64,000 nucleotides of DNA, taken from contig NZ_JQLH01000001.1 of NCBI RefSeq assembly GCF_000744105.1, forward strand, positions 4,450,367 to 4,514,366, in the 5' to 3' direction. Origin of the DNA: Maribacter forsetii DSM 18668 (GTDB lineage Bacteria; Bacteroidota; Bacteroidia; Flavobacteriales; Flavobacteriaceae). Below are positions 54,886 through 63,801 of the stretch, one piece after another; positions within the stretch are counted from its first letter, which is position 1; every line of letters begins with the position of its first letter. Under the pieces are notes generated by a model. That model saw nothing but the letters and a program-made list of their open reading frames with translations. It did no database searches and was not told where the DNA came from. Made by a program: the position numbers and the translations under genes.

Positions 54886-55836
54886 TTACAAATTCCAAGT
54901 TATACCTGTTTCCTTTTCAGATAACTCCCAAAGCCTTTCCATAACCGCTTTGTCTTTGGCATGCGGTTCTAATTTGCACTCACCTACCGGACCTGTCCAA
55001 TAATTTTTACCTGTTGGTCCGTAAAAAGCCTCTTGATCCAAATCTGGTTCTGTAGCACACATCAATTCTGGGTACGCCCCCTTTTCTGCCGATTGTACCA
55101 TTGGTGTCAGTTTCATAATCTGCCAAATGAACCTGGTCAACAAACTTCCACTGGTTTTAATAAGCGATGTAGATGAAGCACCTGGGTGGCAGGCATATGC
55201 CTTAACATTTGTTTTACCTGCCTTTTTCAATCTATCTTGTAATTCATAAACCGTCATCATCTGCGCCAGTTTGCTTTGACTGTAAACTGCATTCGGATTA
55301 TAATTCTTGTCCCAGTTCATATCATTAAACTGTATGGTCTTGATGCCCATATTATACCCCATACTGCCAACAGTTACAAAACGCCCCTCAGATTCCTCTA
55401 TGCGCGGATATAACAATGCCTGCAATAAGAAATTACCGTAGTGGTTTACACCTAACTGACTTTCAAATCCATCTTCGGTAAACGTTTGTTTGGGCACTTG
55501 GGCAATGGCGGCATTACATAACAAAGCATCTATTTGTGATACGGTTCTTAGCACCTCATCTGCGGCTTTTTTTACGGAAGCCAATGATGCCAAGTCCATT
55601 TCTATATTGCTTACCGGTATGGCTCTACCCAATTCTTCTTGTAAGGTTGCTATAGTATCTGCAGCCTTTTTTGGGTTACGGTTCACCATCACCACTTTTG
55701 CGCCTTTAGACAACAGTATCCTTGCCGACTCAAAACCGGTACCACTGGTAGTGCCCGTAATTAAGAATGTTTTGCCTTTAAGGCTTTTTATTCTAGCGGG
55801 TGTCCACCCTTGTTTGCCAAATTGTGTTGTACTCAT
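54886..55836 (-). CDS. SDR oxidoreductase, retinol-dehydrogenase/protochlorophyllide-reductase-like
   Basis: 316 residues. TGTTSGTGFESARILLSKGA is the nucleotide motif, CNAAIA the NAG-equivalent and YSQSKLAQ the catalytic Tyr/Lys. The longer C-terminal part with CHPGASSTSL is typical of the large SDR group around plant-type protochlorophyllide reductases and retinol dehydrogenases. In this phylum it will act on some other carbonyl compound. First gene of an SDR-membrane protein-AraC unit with its own promoter. Confidence 0.9.
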   Translation of the reverse strand: MSTTQFGKQGWTPARIKSLKGKTFLITGTTSGTGFESARILLSKGAKVVMVNRNPKKAADTIATLQEELGRAIPVSNIEMDLASLASVKKAADEVLRTVSQIDALLCNAAIAQVPKQTFTEDGFESQLGVNHYGNFLLQALLYPRIEESEGRFVTVGSMGYNMGIKTIQFNDMNWDKNYNPNAVYSQSKLAQMMTVYELQDRLKKAGKTNVKAYACHPGASSTSLIKTSGSLLTRFIWQIMKLTPMVQSAEKGAYPELMCATEPDLDQEAFYGPTGKNYWTGPVGECKLEPHAKDKAVMERLWELSEKETGITWNL

Positions 55837-55870
55837 TATATCCTATTTTTTATATGTCTAAAGAATAGGA

Positions 55871-55878
55871 CAAAGGTA
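55871..55878 (-). promoter_or_regulatory. -7 box (TACCTTTG on minus strand) of the SDR-AraC unit
   Basis: Perfect TAnnTTTG on the minus strand, 34 nt before the SDR ATG. Confidence 0.55.
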
Positions 55879-55972
55879 AAATGGAGGATAGGCTTTTGCC
55901 TTACACACATTTTCGAATCTTGTGTACTTTTTGGTGGGGATTCGTTTGTTAGTGGGATAGTGAGACTATTAC

Positions 55973-56530
55973 TTATAAATCCTTTACTAGGTAAGCTAGT
56001 TCGTTATTTAAACTTTCCGTTTTTCCACCACAACTGCTGAAAATCACTTTTCCTTCTGGGTCAATGATGATTTTTGCAGGAGTGCAAAAAATGTTCAGGT
56101 CTAGTTTCTCTTGCTTTTGCATAGACCAATTCTTTGTGTTATCAATCTGATTGAAATGAATATCGCACTTAGCCAACATACCACGTAATTCTTCCTCGCT
56201 TTCTATAAGCCCTTCAATAACTCCTACAAAGGTAACCTTGCCTTTGAACCTACTATAGGTTTCATTTAATTCGGCAACCATATCATAGGTTTCACTGCTT
56301 TTTAAATAACTTTTATCATATATAAACAACACCAAATAGCCACCTTTATGATCGGCAGAATCAAAGATATTGCCGTTTATGGTTTGTACCCTAAAATCTT
56401 CTGGAGCTTCATTTAAAGTCATATTTACTTCAATAGACGTAGATTCTATTGGGGTATACACTTTCTTTTCTTCTTTACAGGAAAAGCATATGAAGGCAAT
56501 ACAGACTATGACTAAAATTTTAAAACTCAT
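55973..56530 (-). CDS. Thioredoxin-fold lipoprotein lacking the CxxC motif
   Basis: 185 residues from the ATG at 56530. A longer frame start at 56572 would put 14 polar residues before the signal peptide. Lipobox FSC with Cys18. The remainder looks like a TlpA/AhpC-type fold (APEDFRVQTINGNIFD, GYLVLFIYDKSY, TPAKIIIDPEGKVIFSSCGG), with the cis-Pro segment kept. At the redox site it reads YDKSYLKS, so no catalytic cysteine pair, and disulfide exchange is unlikely. Gene follows the LRR gene by 45 nt. Confidence 0.7.
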   Translation of the reverse strand: MSFKILVIVCIAFICFSCKEEKKVYTPIESTSIEVNMTLNEAPEDFRVQTINGNIFDSADHKGGYLVLFIYDKSYLKSSETYDMVAELNETYSRFKGKVTFVGVIEGLIESEEELRGMLAKCDIHFNQIDNTKNWSMQKQEKLDLNIFCTPAKIIIDPEGKVIFSSCGGKTESLNNELAYLVKDL

Positions 56531-56575
56531 AAGATAACAACTATATGATTCAGTAAACATTGCTTTAGACATGCA

Positions 56576-58297
56576 TTAATAGTTGCTTACCTTGATTTTT
56601 CTTTTTCTTAGTTCTTTAACCTGTTCTTTGTTGAAGAATAAATTGTTGGTTCGTTTTAAGCGTGGAAGATATGCTATATCGTCTATGCTTTTTACATCAA
56701 AACAGTCATCTTCACCGTCCCAAAAAGGGTACAGTTGACCGTAAATTTCACTGCCTCCATCCGGATATAACTCTTCAATATCTATTAACAGGCTAGACGG
56801 AATTTTTATGTTTTTGAAATACGCTACCGCTTCCGGAAGTAATTCATAGCCCCTTTCTTCAATATCAACATCATGTGTTTTGGCAAACTCATAAATACTA
56901 AACTTTGGCAGCAGCAGCTCATCTTCATACATTAATTTTTGAATGACCAATAACTTAAAATTAAGGTCGGTTTCAAATAAGAAGTCTCCCTCTGGGTAGG
57001 CGGAGAGTTTTTGTTTAGCCTTAGCATCAAACAACGCCCTGTTTCTTAATTCTAGATCCAAAACACGCTTAGGAATCTTAGCCATAACCTTTGGCAAAGT
57101 CTCAAACGGGTTCTTCTTTAACCCTAACACTTTTAATTGGGTCAATTGACCTATACTTTCCGGTAGTGTTTTTAGCTGTGTCTGCTCTAAATGAAGCTCT
57201 TTTAGCTGGGTAAGTTCACCCAACCAACTCGGTATTTCTTGTAAAGGGTTTTTGCTAAGGACAAGTACTTTTAATTGAGACAGTTCTTTTAAGGCTACCG
57301 GTAATTCTGTTATGGCATTATTCGTCAGATTCAATTCCGTTAAATGCTGTAGCCCCCCTATACCTTCCAAATCAGAAAACTCGTTGTTGTATAAACTCAA
57401 AGTTTTTAAATTTGATAATCTGCTTATCTCGGCAAAATCGGTTAGTTGATTGCCATCTAGATTCAAGTATTTTAAATTTTGTAACACAACTAAATTCTTA
57501 GGTAAGGTCTTTAGCTGATATTGATGATCCATTGCGTTAGATGTATGCCTACCCAATGTAAGGCTCACCAAATTGGTCAACGTATGTAACTGATTTAAAA
57601 AGGCATCTGGAATGCTATACATATTAAACACACTTACAGTACTCAGTTCCTGTAATTTTGAAATTTGATCGTTTAAAAAATCGCCAAATTCGTTCCAAAC
57701 AGACAAATTTTGAAGGTTAACACACTCATACAATTTCTCTTTTACCGTGCTATCTTCCCTACCGTAGCCCCAGTACAACTTTTGAATATAAAAAGCCGGC
57801 TTCTCGCCAATATTGTCAATCTCGGTAAGATCGGTAAGTGTGTCTTCATTAAACGTACACTCTTGTAATAGCTTCTCATAAAAAGTGTCACTGGGCAAGG
57901 TATAGAAGGCTTCAATATTGTCTAGGTTGCTTAGGTATTCATTGGCTACGTAAACTTCGTTCGGTTTTTTTGATAGTTTTTTATCTAGAGTTGCAAGTAG
58001 CCCATTACGTAACATTAGGGTTTCATGTAGTTCTTTTTGTTCTGCCGTTCTAAATACCCCCTTACCGCTTAAAAATTGTTTGTATTGTTTTGAGCTATTG
58101 CCCAGTAGATGTTGCTTAAAGTAAAATGCATACTCCCTGTCTGTATTGTTATTATTTATGTAAATCTGCAATAAAGCATAACAATCGCCTTGGGTGTTTT
58201 TGGTTTTAAAGAGAATGTCACCAAAGGAATTTATGGCTAGTATTTCTCTTGGTTTCTGGTCTTGAAATATGGCTTGAAGTAGCTTTTGTTGACTCAT
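56576..58297 (-). CDS. Leucine-rich repeat protein
   Basis: 573 residues, no signal peptide. An N-terminal helical part (about 1-200) is followed by about nine leucine-rich repeats (about 205-405), with patterns such as LKTLSLYNNEFSDL and LTELNLTNNAITELP. A C-terminal part of about 160 residues ends basic. Resembles LRR proteins of the STM4015/leucine-rich type found scattered in Bacteroidota. LRRs bind proteins, but the partner is unknown. A second small LRR protein lies in the same strand cluster. Confidence 0.85.
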   Translation of the reverse strand: MSQQKLLQAIFQDQKPREILAINSFGDILFKTKNTQGDCYALLQIYINNNNTDREYAFYFKQHLLGNSSKQYKQFLSGKGVFRTAEQKELHETLMLRNGLLATLDKKLSKKPNEVYVANEYLSNLDNIEAFYTLPSDTFYEKLLQECTFNEDTLTDLTEIDNIGEKPAFYIQKLYWGYGREDSTVKEKLYECVNLQNLSVWNEFGDFLNDQISKLQELSTVSVFNMYSIPDAFLNQLHTLTNLVSLTLGRHTSNAMDHQYQLKTLPKNLVVLQNLKYLNLDGNQLTDFAEISRLSNLKTLSLYNNEFSDLEGIGGLQHLTELNLTNNAITELPVALKELSQLKVLVLSKNPLQEIPSWLGELTQLKELHLEQTQLKTLPESIGQLTQLKVLGLKKNPFETLPKVMAKIPKRVLDLELRNRALFDAKAKQKLSAYPEGDFLFETDLNFKLLVIQKLMYEDELLLPKFSIYEFAKTHDVDIEERGYELLPEAVAYFKNIKIPSSLLIDIEELYPDGGSEIYGQLYPFWDGEDDCFDVKSIDDIAYLPRLKRTNNLFFNKEQVKELRKRKIKVSNY

Positions 58298-58386
58298 AGA
58301 TTAGGGTTGACTAAGACTATAGTTGTAAAATTAAGCGGTTCTTTTGAAGTTTTATTGCTTTGATAAACATTTAGAATACGTTTCAA

Positions 58387-58704
58387 TTAAGCCAATTCTT
58401 CTGATACCATTTCAATTGTCTCACCATTATCATTTGTCGCCCATATAATCAAAGCCGTTGCAACATTTGTCTCCACTATTAGGTTGTTATAATCTTCGTT
58501 AAGTTCTCCGTAGTATTTAATTTTGAATTTGCTCTCGCCTGATGCATTTCTTAATTTTCTACGCCATTCGTGCGACTGCAAGTTTTTAGGGTTTTCAATA
58601 TGCTCCGTAAGATCATTAAGAAATGTAGGACCTAAGATGCCGTTGTCTGTGTTTAAAACTTCGGACTTATTATTCTCTTTTTTAAACAAGCCGAAAATGC
58701 CCAT
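58387..58704 (-). CDS. Small soluble protein, unknown
   Basis: 105 residues, starts MGIFGLFKKENNKSEV, a hydrophobic-basic start seen in many small cytoplasmic proteins. Not recognised. Its ATG overlaps the stop of the membrane-protein gene upstream by one base (TAATG), so the two are coupled. Confidence 0.7.
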   Translation of the reverse strand: MGIFGLFKKENNKSEVLNTDNGILGPTFLNDLTEHIENPKNLQSHEWRRKLRNASGESKFKIKYYGELNEDYNNLIVETNVATALIIWATNDNGETIEMVSEELA

Positions 58705-59276
58705 TACTTTAATTTTATCTGTTTTACTACAGAAGTAAGGGGTATTGCAAAAACACCGTCATCATTTAATAAGAAAACAATATCCTTGGTCTTACCAATA
58801 AGTTTACCCTTCTTCATTTCATTATCTACTAGAGTAATGGTAATATCTCTTTGATTGATTATTTTTTTCTTCGTGTACATACCGTAAAAATCAGCAGATA
58901 AAAATAAATACACAATAAGACCTGTTATTATCATTAACACTCTATACTGTTTGAACCATTTATTTCTATCGCTCCCAAAATTGAATCTTGAATATGATTT
59001 AGGCCATCTTTTTAACCAAACATAATCAAGGTAAAATAGGATGGAAATAAACAACGTAGATGCCGCTGCAAAAAGAATAATGTAAACATCTGAAAATGGA
59101 GCTATTAAGAAGTCAAAAACGTCTCCGTAATCAAAAATGTTTATGCCAAACTCAGCATACTTTTTATAATTAAATATCATACCTATACCTACAGCCAAGA
59201 GATAACAAACCGTAATTACAGTCTGTATTTCTTTTATTATTAGTTCATAAGTATCTTTTATTAAGCCTTCCTTCAT
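58704..59276 (-). CDS. Membrane protein, unknown
   Basis: 190 residues with three hydrophobic segments (about 17-35, 55-80, 108-128). A C-terminal soluble domain of about 60 residues contains ITLVDNEMKKGKLIGKTKDIVFLL, which looks like a small beta-domain. Not recognised. Coupled to the following 105-residue gene. Confidence 0.72.
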   Translation of the reverse strand: MKEGLIKDTYELIIKEIQTVITVCYLLAVGIGMIFNYKKYAEFGINIFDYGDVFDFLIAPFSDVYIILFAAASTLFISILFYLDYVWLKRWPKSYSRFNFGSDRNKWFKQYRVLMIITGLIVYLFLSADFYGMYTKKKIINQRDITITLVDNEMKKGKLIGKTKDIVFLLNDDGVFAIPLTSVVKQIKLK

Positions 59277-59329
59277 TTTTTAAAAATAGGGATTAAGATT
59301 GAACCAAGTACTTTAAGACCTTTAGAAAC

Positions 59330-59866
59330 TCAATATTGATCACCATACCGCATTTGAAGATTTGGGTTTTCTTTTCTCCACTTTTCTAATTCTAGCTTAT
59401 TTATTCTGTTACCAAACAGCTCTACACATTTCAGTTTCTTTAGCTTTTTCAATTTGGCCAGTTCTTTTGAGACGGTCAGTTTATTCATTGATAGGTCTAG
59501 ATATTCTAGATTTTTGAGTCTGTACAAATCTTCGGGTAAGGTTTTAATATCTAGGTCATATAACGTTAGTTGTTCAAGACCTTCAAGTTCTAATAATTCT
59601 GGTGGTATGGTTCTAAATGGTGGTTCGTCTATATATTGGTCCATTGCGCTCAGTGGAGGATAAATAGCCCAACCTTCTAAACTATCAACGTAGATTTCTA
59701 ATTTCTTTGCATTCTTTAATTGCCCAACCTCTTTAGGTATATCTTCTAACCCATATTTTGAAAGCTCAATAAAGACCTGCTCTTGATTTTCTAAATCTTT
59801 AAAAAGGTGATTAGGCTGACAAGAGAAGATTAAAATTAGTAGTGTAATTAGGGTTAGAGTTTTCAT
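59330..59866 (-). CDS. Small leucine-rich repeat lipoprotein
   Basis: 178 residues. Lipobox IFSC with Cys16. About four leucine-rich repeats (LEQLTLYDLDIKTLPEDL, LEYLDLSMNKLTV and relatives) fill most of the mature protein. Likely on the cell surface or in the periplasm. Same strand as the large LRR gene but separated by two unknown genes. Confidence 0.8.
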   Translation of the reverse strand: MKTLTLITLLILIFSCQPNHLFKDLENQEQVFIELSKYGLEDIPKEVGQLKNAKKLEIYVDSLEGWAIYPPLSAMDQYIDEPPFRTIPPELLELEGLEQLTLYDLDIKTLPEDLYRLKNLEYLDLSMNKLTVSKELAKLKKLKKLKCVELFGNRINKLELEKWRKENPNLQMRYGDQY

Positions 59867-59954
59867 TTTTCGTAGAAATTTAAAAAAGCAATCTGTTACT
59901 TCATAGTACGGGTCTTTTCGCTGTAGTTGGCGGTTTAGTTTTCGTAAAGTCTAA

Positions 59955-61799
59955 TTATTTACTCAATGCTTTTAAAATTCGTTCTTCGTTAATTACAATA
60001 TCCCTAAATAATACATGAGGAAATTCAGTGTAGTTGGATTCCTTAAAAGATTCTAAAATATTTGATAATGTTGATGCCGTTAATAGTGATAAGTTCATCT
60101 CCGTATCCATTTCGCAATCTGTAACAAAATCGTCACTAAATTCTGGAGCAACCAATAAAATCTTAACAATTCGTAGATTATTTTTCAATGCTAATTTTTG
60201 ATAGGACTTTAATTGTCTTGAAACCGTGCTGAACTTATTATAACCTCTTTCCTTGCTAGTTTTGCATTCAACAATAATAATCTCATCATTTCCTAAATTT
60301 AAAAGAATATCTATCATATCCTTTTGTGTATTAATTTTACTTTTCAAAGCTTCATCGACATCAAAACCTAAACCTCTAAAAATTACTTTCGTCAATTCTT
60401 CAAACTTTGATCCTAATTCACTTTCTTTTACGGTGATGCCATTTTCCTTTAGAACATTCAAATCTCTAAAAGCTACATTAGAGTAGTTTTCCAAATAAAG
60501 ATTTTCAACATCTTTGTAATGCTCTAAAATATTTAATATATCGTCTCCTCTTTGTTTAATTCCATTATCCTTAATAAACTTAGTTAAATCAGATTTAGTT
60601 ATTAAGTCAAGAATATCTCTAGGTTTGATGTTATAGTCCAATAGGTAATCCCCTTTTAGAACAAACTCTTCTTGTAGTTCAAATTGAGTTCTAATTTCTT
60701 TATTTAATTTCGGTAATGATTGGTTTAGCTCTACCAGCATTTTATCAAATCCATCCAAAGAAATACCTACTTTTTCGTCACGCTCTACATTTTCAAAATG
60801 TTGAATTAAACTACCTATTTTATCTTCTAAAACACTTCCTTTTAGATTTTCAATATTTAAGCCTTTCTCACACAATTCATTTAGAGTTTTCTTTTTTTCG
60901 GTCAAAGTACTTCCCGGTTTATAAATATCTTCTGAAAGCAAATTGGTGAAAGAAATTCCCTCTTTTATAATTTCCTCTATTTTTTGTGCAGATGATAATT
61001 TTCTATCAATATTATGATTCCTTGCAATTTGATTTATTATAGGTTCTCGCAGCAATTTTAATGTTCTTCTATAAAACTTAGTAGCAACTTCTTTTTTCCT
61101 AATGTTTCTTAATAATCTAACCATTTCATCTGCTACATAAATGGTGTTTTCTTTGTTAGAATAAAATATTACGCCAATATTTTTAAGACTTTTAATTACT
61201 TCCTGAATGTCCAATTTCTTAATTGGGATAATGGAATAATTAATAAGTTTCACTTCTTCTTGAGAAAGACCCAGTTGCTTTCCTAAAGTTAATATTATAG
61301 AAAGTTCATCTGACGTTATTTTAGCATCTCTATTATTTTCTATATCATTCTGATAAGCTGTTTGCAAGCATGATTTATAAATTCTATAATCTCTTTTTCT
61401 AGCTGAACTCAAATCGGACTTCTCATCTTCAAAATCTGCATTTAAAACTTTGATTCTACCTTTTAAATTTTTTATTTCCGTTTCATATAATCTTGAGAGC
61501 CAATCTTGCTTCATAATACAATTACCATCACGAATTATTATATCTATTAAAATATCTAATTGTGATGTTATTTCCTGAAACTCACATTCTATGTAACCCC
61601 TAAATTCTGAAGATGTTAAATTAAATATCCTGGAAATATTTTGATTATCAACAGATTTCAAACCTTTATCCGAGGAGCTTAAAATCTTATCAATTTCCTT
61701 TGCGTTTGTTGGATTTTTAGATATGATATTATCAATAATCTTAATAAATGAATTCTTTTCAATAGATCCTAACTTATCTAATATTTTCTCTAGTTTCAT
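59955..61799 (-). CDS. Restriction-endonuclease-fold nuclease with TerB-like segment
   Basis: 614 residues, soluble. A helical N-terminus precedes a TerB-like segment at 158-187 (DAKITSDELSIILTLGKQLG). Long helices and a SAP-like helical pair at 405-428 follow. The C-terminal PD-(D/E)XK nuclease domain (about 463-600) has E467/E468 in the first helix, D497 in MIDILL, and E511-C-K513 in IVECKTSKERG. The nuclease domain resembles Mrr-like restriction or DUF-type defence nucleases. No methyltransferase or partner is adjacent, so it is stand-alone. A defence function is plausible but only inferred. Confidence 0.8.
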   Translation of the reverse strand: MKLEKILDKLGSIEKNSFIKIIDNIISKNPTNAKEIDKILSSSDKGLKSVDNQNISRIFNLTSSEFRGYIECEFQEITSQLDILIDIIIRDGNCIMKQDWLSRLYETEIKNLKGRIKVLNADFEDEKSDLSSARKRDYRIYKSCLQTAYQNDIENNRDAKITSDELSIILTLGKQLGLSQEEVKLINYSIIPIKKLDIQEVIKSLKNIGVIFYSNKENTIYVADEMVRLLRNIRKKEVATKFYRRTLKLLREPIINQIARNHNIDRKLSSAQKIEEIIKEGISFTNLLSEDIYKPGSTLTEKKKTLNELCEKGLNIENLKGSVLEDKIGSLIQHFENVERDEKVGISLDGFDKMLVELNQSLPKLNKEIRTQFELQEEFVLKGDYLLDYNIKPRDILDLITKSDLTKFIKDNGIKQRGDDILNILEHYKDVENLYLENYSNVAFRDLNVLKENGITVKESELGSKFEELTKVIFRGLGFDVDEALKSKINTQKDMIDILLNLGNDEIIIVECKTSKERGYNKFSTVSRQLKSYQKLALKNNLRIVKILLVAPEFSDDFVTDCEMDTEMNLSLLTASTLSNILESFKESNYTEFPHVLFRDIVINEERILKALSK

Positions 61800-61979
61800 A
61801 ATACTTGATACCTACTTGTTATAATTAATTCTGGAATAAATAATGCGACAGTAAAAAATTTAAACTCTAAAACGGTAGGGGGAAGTAATGTTTTAGAACC
61901 GACTAGAAAGGTAGTATTTTTCTTCAATGTAGTATTACGGGTAACCGTAAAAGAGAAATACGAGGTGTAAAATAGTTAT

Positions 61980-62052
61980 GAGTTAGGAGTTAGGAGTTAG
62001 GAGAAAACATAGTATTAAGTACTGAGTACAAAGTATTAAGTAAAGAGTAATT
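61980..62052 (+). repeat. Degenerate heptanucleotide repeat, copy A
   Basis: Three units GAGTTAG and one GAGAAAA, then CAT. After these come units of the form AGTAnnn: AGTATTA, AGTACTG, AGTACAA, AGTATTA, AGTAAAG, AGTAATT. It lies between the nuclease gene and phzF. A longer copy of the same layout is at 63641-63724. Confidence 0.8.
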
Positions 62053-62067
62053 GGTTGGTTTTTCTGC

Positions 62068-62946
62068 TTATACATTAACTTCTAGTTTACGAGTCACTAC
62101 TCCTTTTCCGCCTGCCATAAGTCCGGCTATTTTTTCATTTTCCACTTGCAACTGTACCGTAATAGCGCTTGGTGATGGCGGTAACATATATTTACCTTGC
62201 TGTATTTGAAAAGTAGTTTTCTTGATCTGTAAAACATCATACAAATAACTGGCTAACGGCCCTGCAGCCATGCCCGTACCGGCTTCTTCTAAAATACCAT
62301 AGCGTGGCGCGAACATTCTAGCCGTAGCATCGATATCTGCCGTAGAATCCGTAGTAAATACATAGTAGCCAATTAAATTGAAATGATCGCTTAGCTGATC
62401 TATGGCATCAATATTTGGTGACATTCCTGCTAAGATCTTGCTGTTTTTTACGGGGATTAACAGAAATGAATTCCCCGTATTGACCACTTGCAACGGTGCG
62501 TTTGGTAGTAGGTCTGCTTTTGTTAATCCTAAAGACGTTAGAATATGGATCTCTTTTTCGATAACATTATTATACGTGGGTGCCAATTGCTCCATAAATG
62601 CCAAATCGCCCTGTATTTCTATTTTTCTGTTTCCATCTATGGTTTCTTTTGACGATGCTTTGCCCTTTAATTTCCCCAACTGTTTTAAGTACGAGAATGC
62701 TGCTATGGTAGCATGTCCACAATGGGCTATCTGCTTGGTGGGTGTATAGAAATCTAACTTAAAATCTGCCGTGTTGGATCTAGAAATAAAAGCGGTTTCA
62801 GAGAGCCCCACTTTTTTGGCAACATGTAATTTGTCTTCATGCGAGAGTGCATCTGCATCTAAAACGACACCTGCCGGGTTACCACCTTTATCATTTTCTG
62901 TAAAGGCATTTAGTATTTGTACGGTTACTTTTTTTAATTCGTCCAT
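62068..62946 (-). CDS. PhzF-family isomerase/epimerase
   Basis: 292 residues, a two-domain diaminopimelate-epimerase-like fold. N-terminus NAFTENDKGGNPAGVVLD, the catalytic Glu region GLSETAFISR, CGHATIAA and AGTGMAAGPLASYL are typical. PhzF proteins outside phenazine clusters act on unknown small metabolites, and no other phenazine gene is near. It starts 54 nt after the SigZ-like gene on the same strand, so it may be its co-transcribed partner. Confidence 0.92.
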   Translation of the reverse strand: MDELKKVTVQILNAFTENDKGGNPAGVVLDADALSHEDKLHVAKKVGLSETAFISRSNTADFKLDFYTPTKQIAHCGHATIAAFSYLKQLGKLKGKASSKETIDGNRKIEIQGDLAFMEQLAPTYNNVIEKEIHILTSLGLTKADLLPNAPLQVVNTGNSFLLIPVKNSKILAGMSPNIDAIDQLSDHFNLIGYYVFTTDSTADIDATARMFAPRYGILEEAGTGMAAGPLASYLYDVLQIKKTTFQIQQGKYMLPPSPSAITVQLQVENEKIAGLMAGGKGVVTRKLEVNV

Positions 62947-63000
62947 CGTAATTTTTTAAGATTATATCAGATAGACGGCAAACTTTAAAAAAAGACGTAG

Positions 63001-63547
63001 CTATTCTTCATTATTTTCAAAATCCAGCAATTTTCCTGTTCGGTCAGCTATTACATTGGGGCAAGAAAGCAGTTGTACCTTTAATATTTCCCTAGCTTTT
63101 TGTACCCCTTGATTTTGTTCCCGAATACGAGATATTTAAATGCTTGGCCAGCTCTTTTTGCGAGTATTCTTGAAAGGTGGTCAATACAATGGCTTCTTTA
63201 TGTTGCCCTGATAACTCCCCTATTTTCTGATTAATGCAATTAGTGAGCTTGGCATAGTCGAAATCACCCGACTGTTCTTCTGCAAGCTCTATACCTTCAA
63301 TGCTCGAAGTGGTTTTACCCTGTTTTCTAAAATGATCTATAATCGTATTTCTAGTAATTTGATACACCCAAGAAGTCAATTTAGAGGTATGCTGCAATTG
63401 ATGGATTTTGGTCTGTATTTTCAAGAATACTTCTTGGTGAATGTCTTTTGACACTTGTTCATCTTTGATCTTGCCCAATATAAAATGATACAATTCTTCA
63501 TTGAGGTCTAGCCAAATGGTATTGATTTCATTTTGTATCAGTGACAA
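63001..63547 (-). pseudogene. SigZ-like ECF sigma factor with apparent frameshift
   Basis: As read, the frame from a TTG at 63547 codes for sigma-70 regions 2 and 4 (HQEVFLKIQTKI, TSWVYQITRNTIIDHFRK, KEAIVLTTFQEYSQKELAKH). It breaks at NISYSGTKSR to give a false end GTKS at 63092. One base fewer in the G run 63105-63108 (CCCC on the plus strand) restores the missing VQKAREILK and a SigZ-type tail with SCPNVIADRTGKLLDF to a TAG at 63001. The full length would be 181 residues, normal for SigZ. Either a real pseudogene or a sequencing error. Confidence 0.8.
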
Positions 63548-63640
63548 ACGATTTGTTTTTTGGATGAACTGGCTGTAAGTTAACGTTTTATAAGATGAGT
63601 ACTGTTGTGTGTTAAGTGAAAAAAGTATAAAGTAATTAGG

Positions 63641-63724
63641 GAGTTAGGAGTTAGGAGTTAGGAGTTAGGAGTTAGGAGTTAGGAGAAAAATAGTATTAAG
63701 TACTGAGTACAAAGTAATAAGTAA
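63641..63724 (+). repeat. Degenerate heptanucleotide repeat, copy B
   Basis: Six units GAGTTAG, one GAGAAAA, then AGTATTA, AGTACTG, AGTACAA, AGTAATA and AGTAAAT. Same order as copy A at 61980 with three more GAGTTAG units. The preceding bases (63623-63637) also read AGTATAA AGTAATT. Confidence 0.82.
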
Positions 63725-63743
63725 ATTATTTTAAAAGTTACAT

Positions 63744-63787
63744 CTAAGTACTCCGTACTTAATACTTAATACTTGATACTTATTACT
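63744..63787 (-). repeat. Inverted arm of heptanucleotide repeat
   Basis: On the minus strand it reads as AGTA-type heptamers again (AAGTATTAAGTATTAAGTACGG). It is an inverted partner of copy B, about 20 nt away. Together they could form a long imperfect hairpin. Confidence 0.65.
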
Positions 63788-63801
63788 ATAAACTAAACCA
63801 C

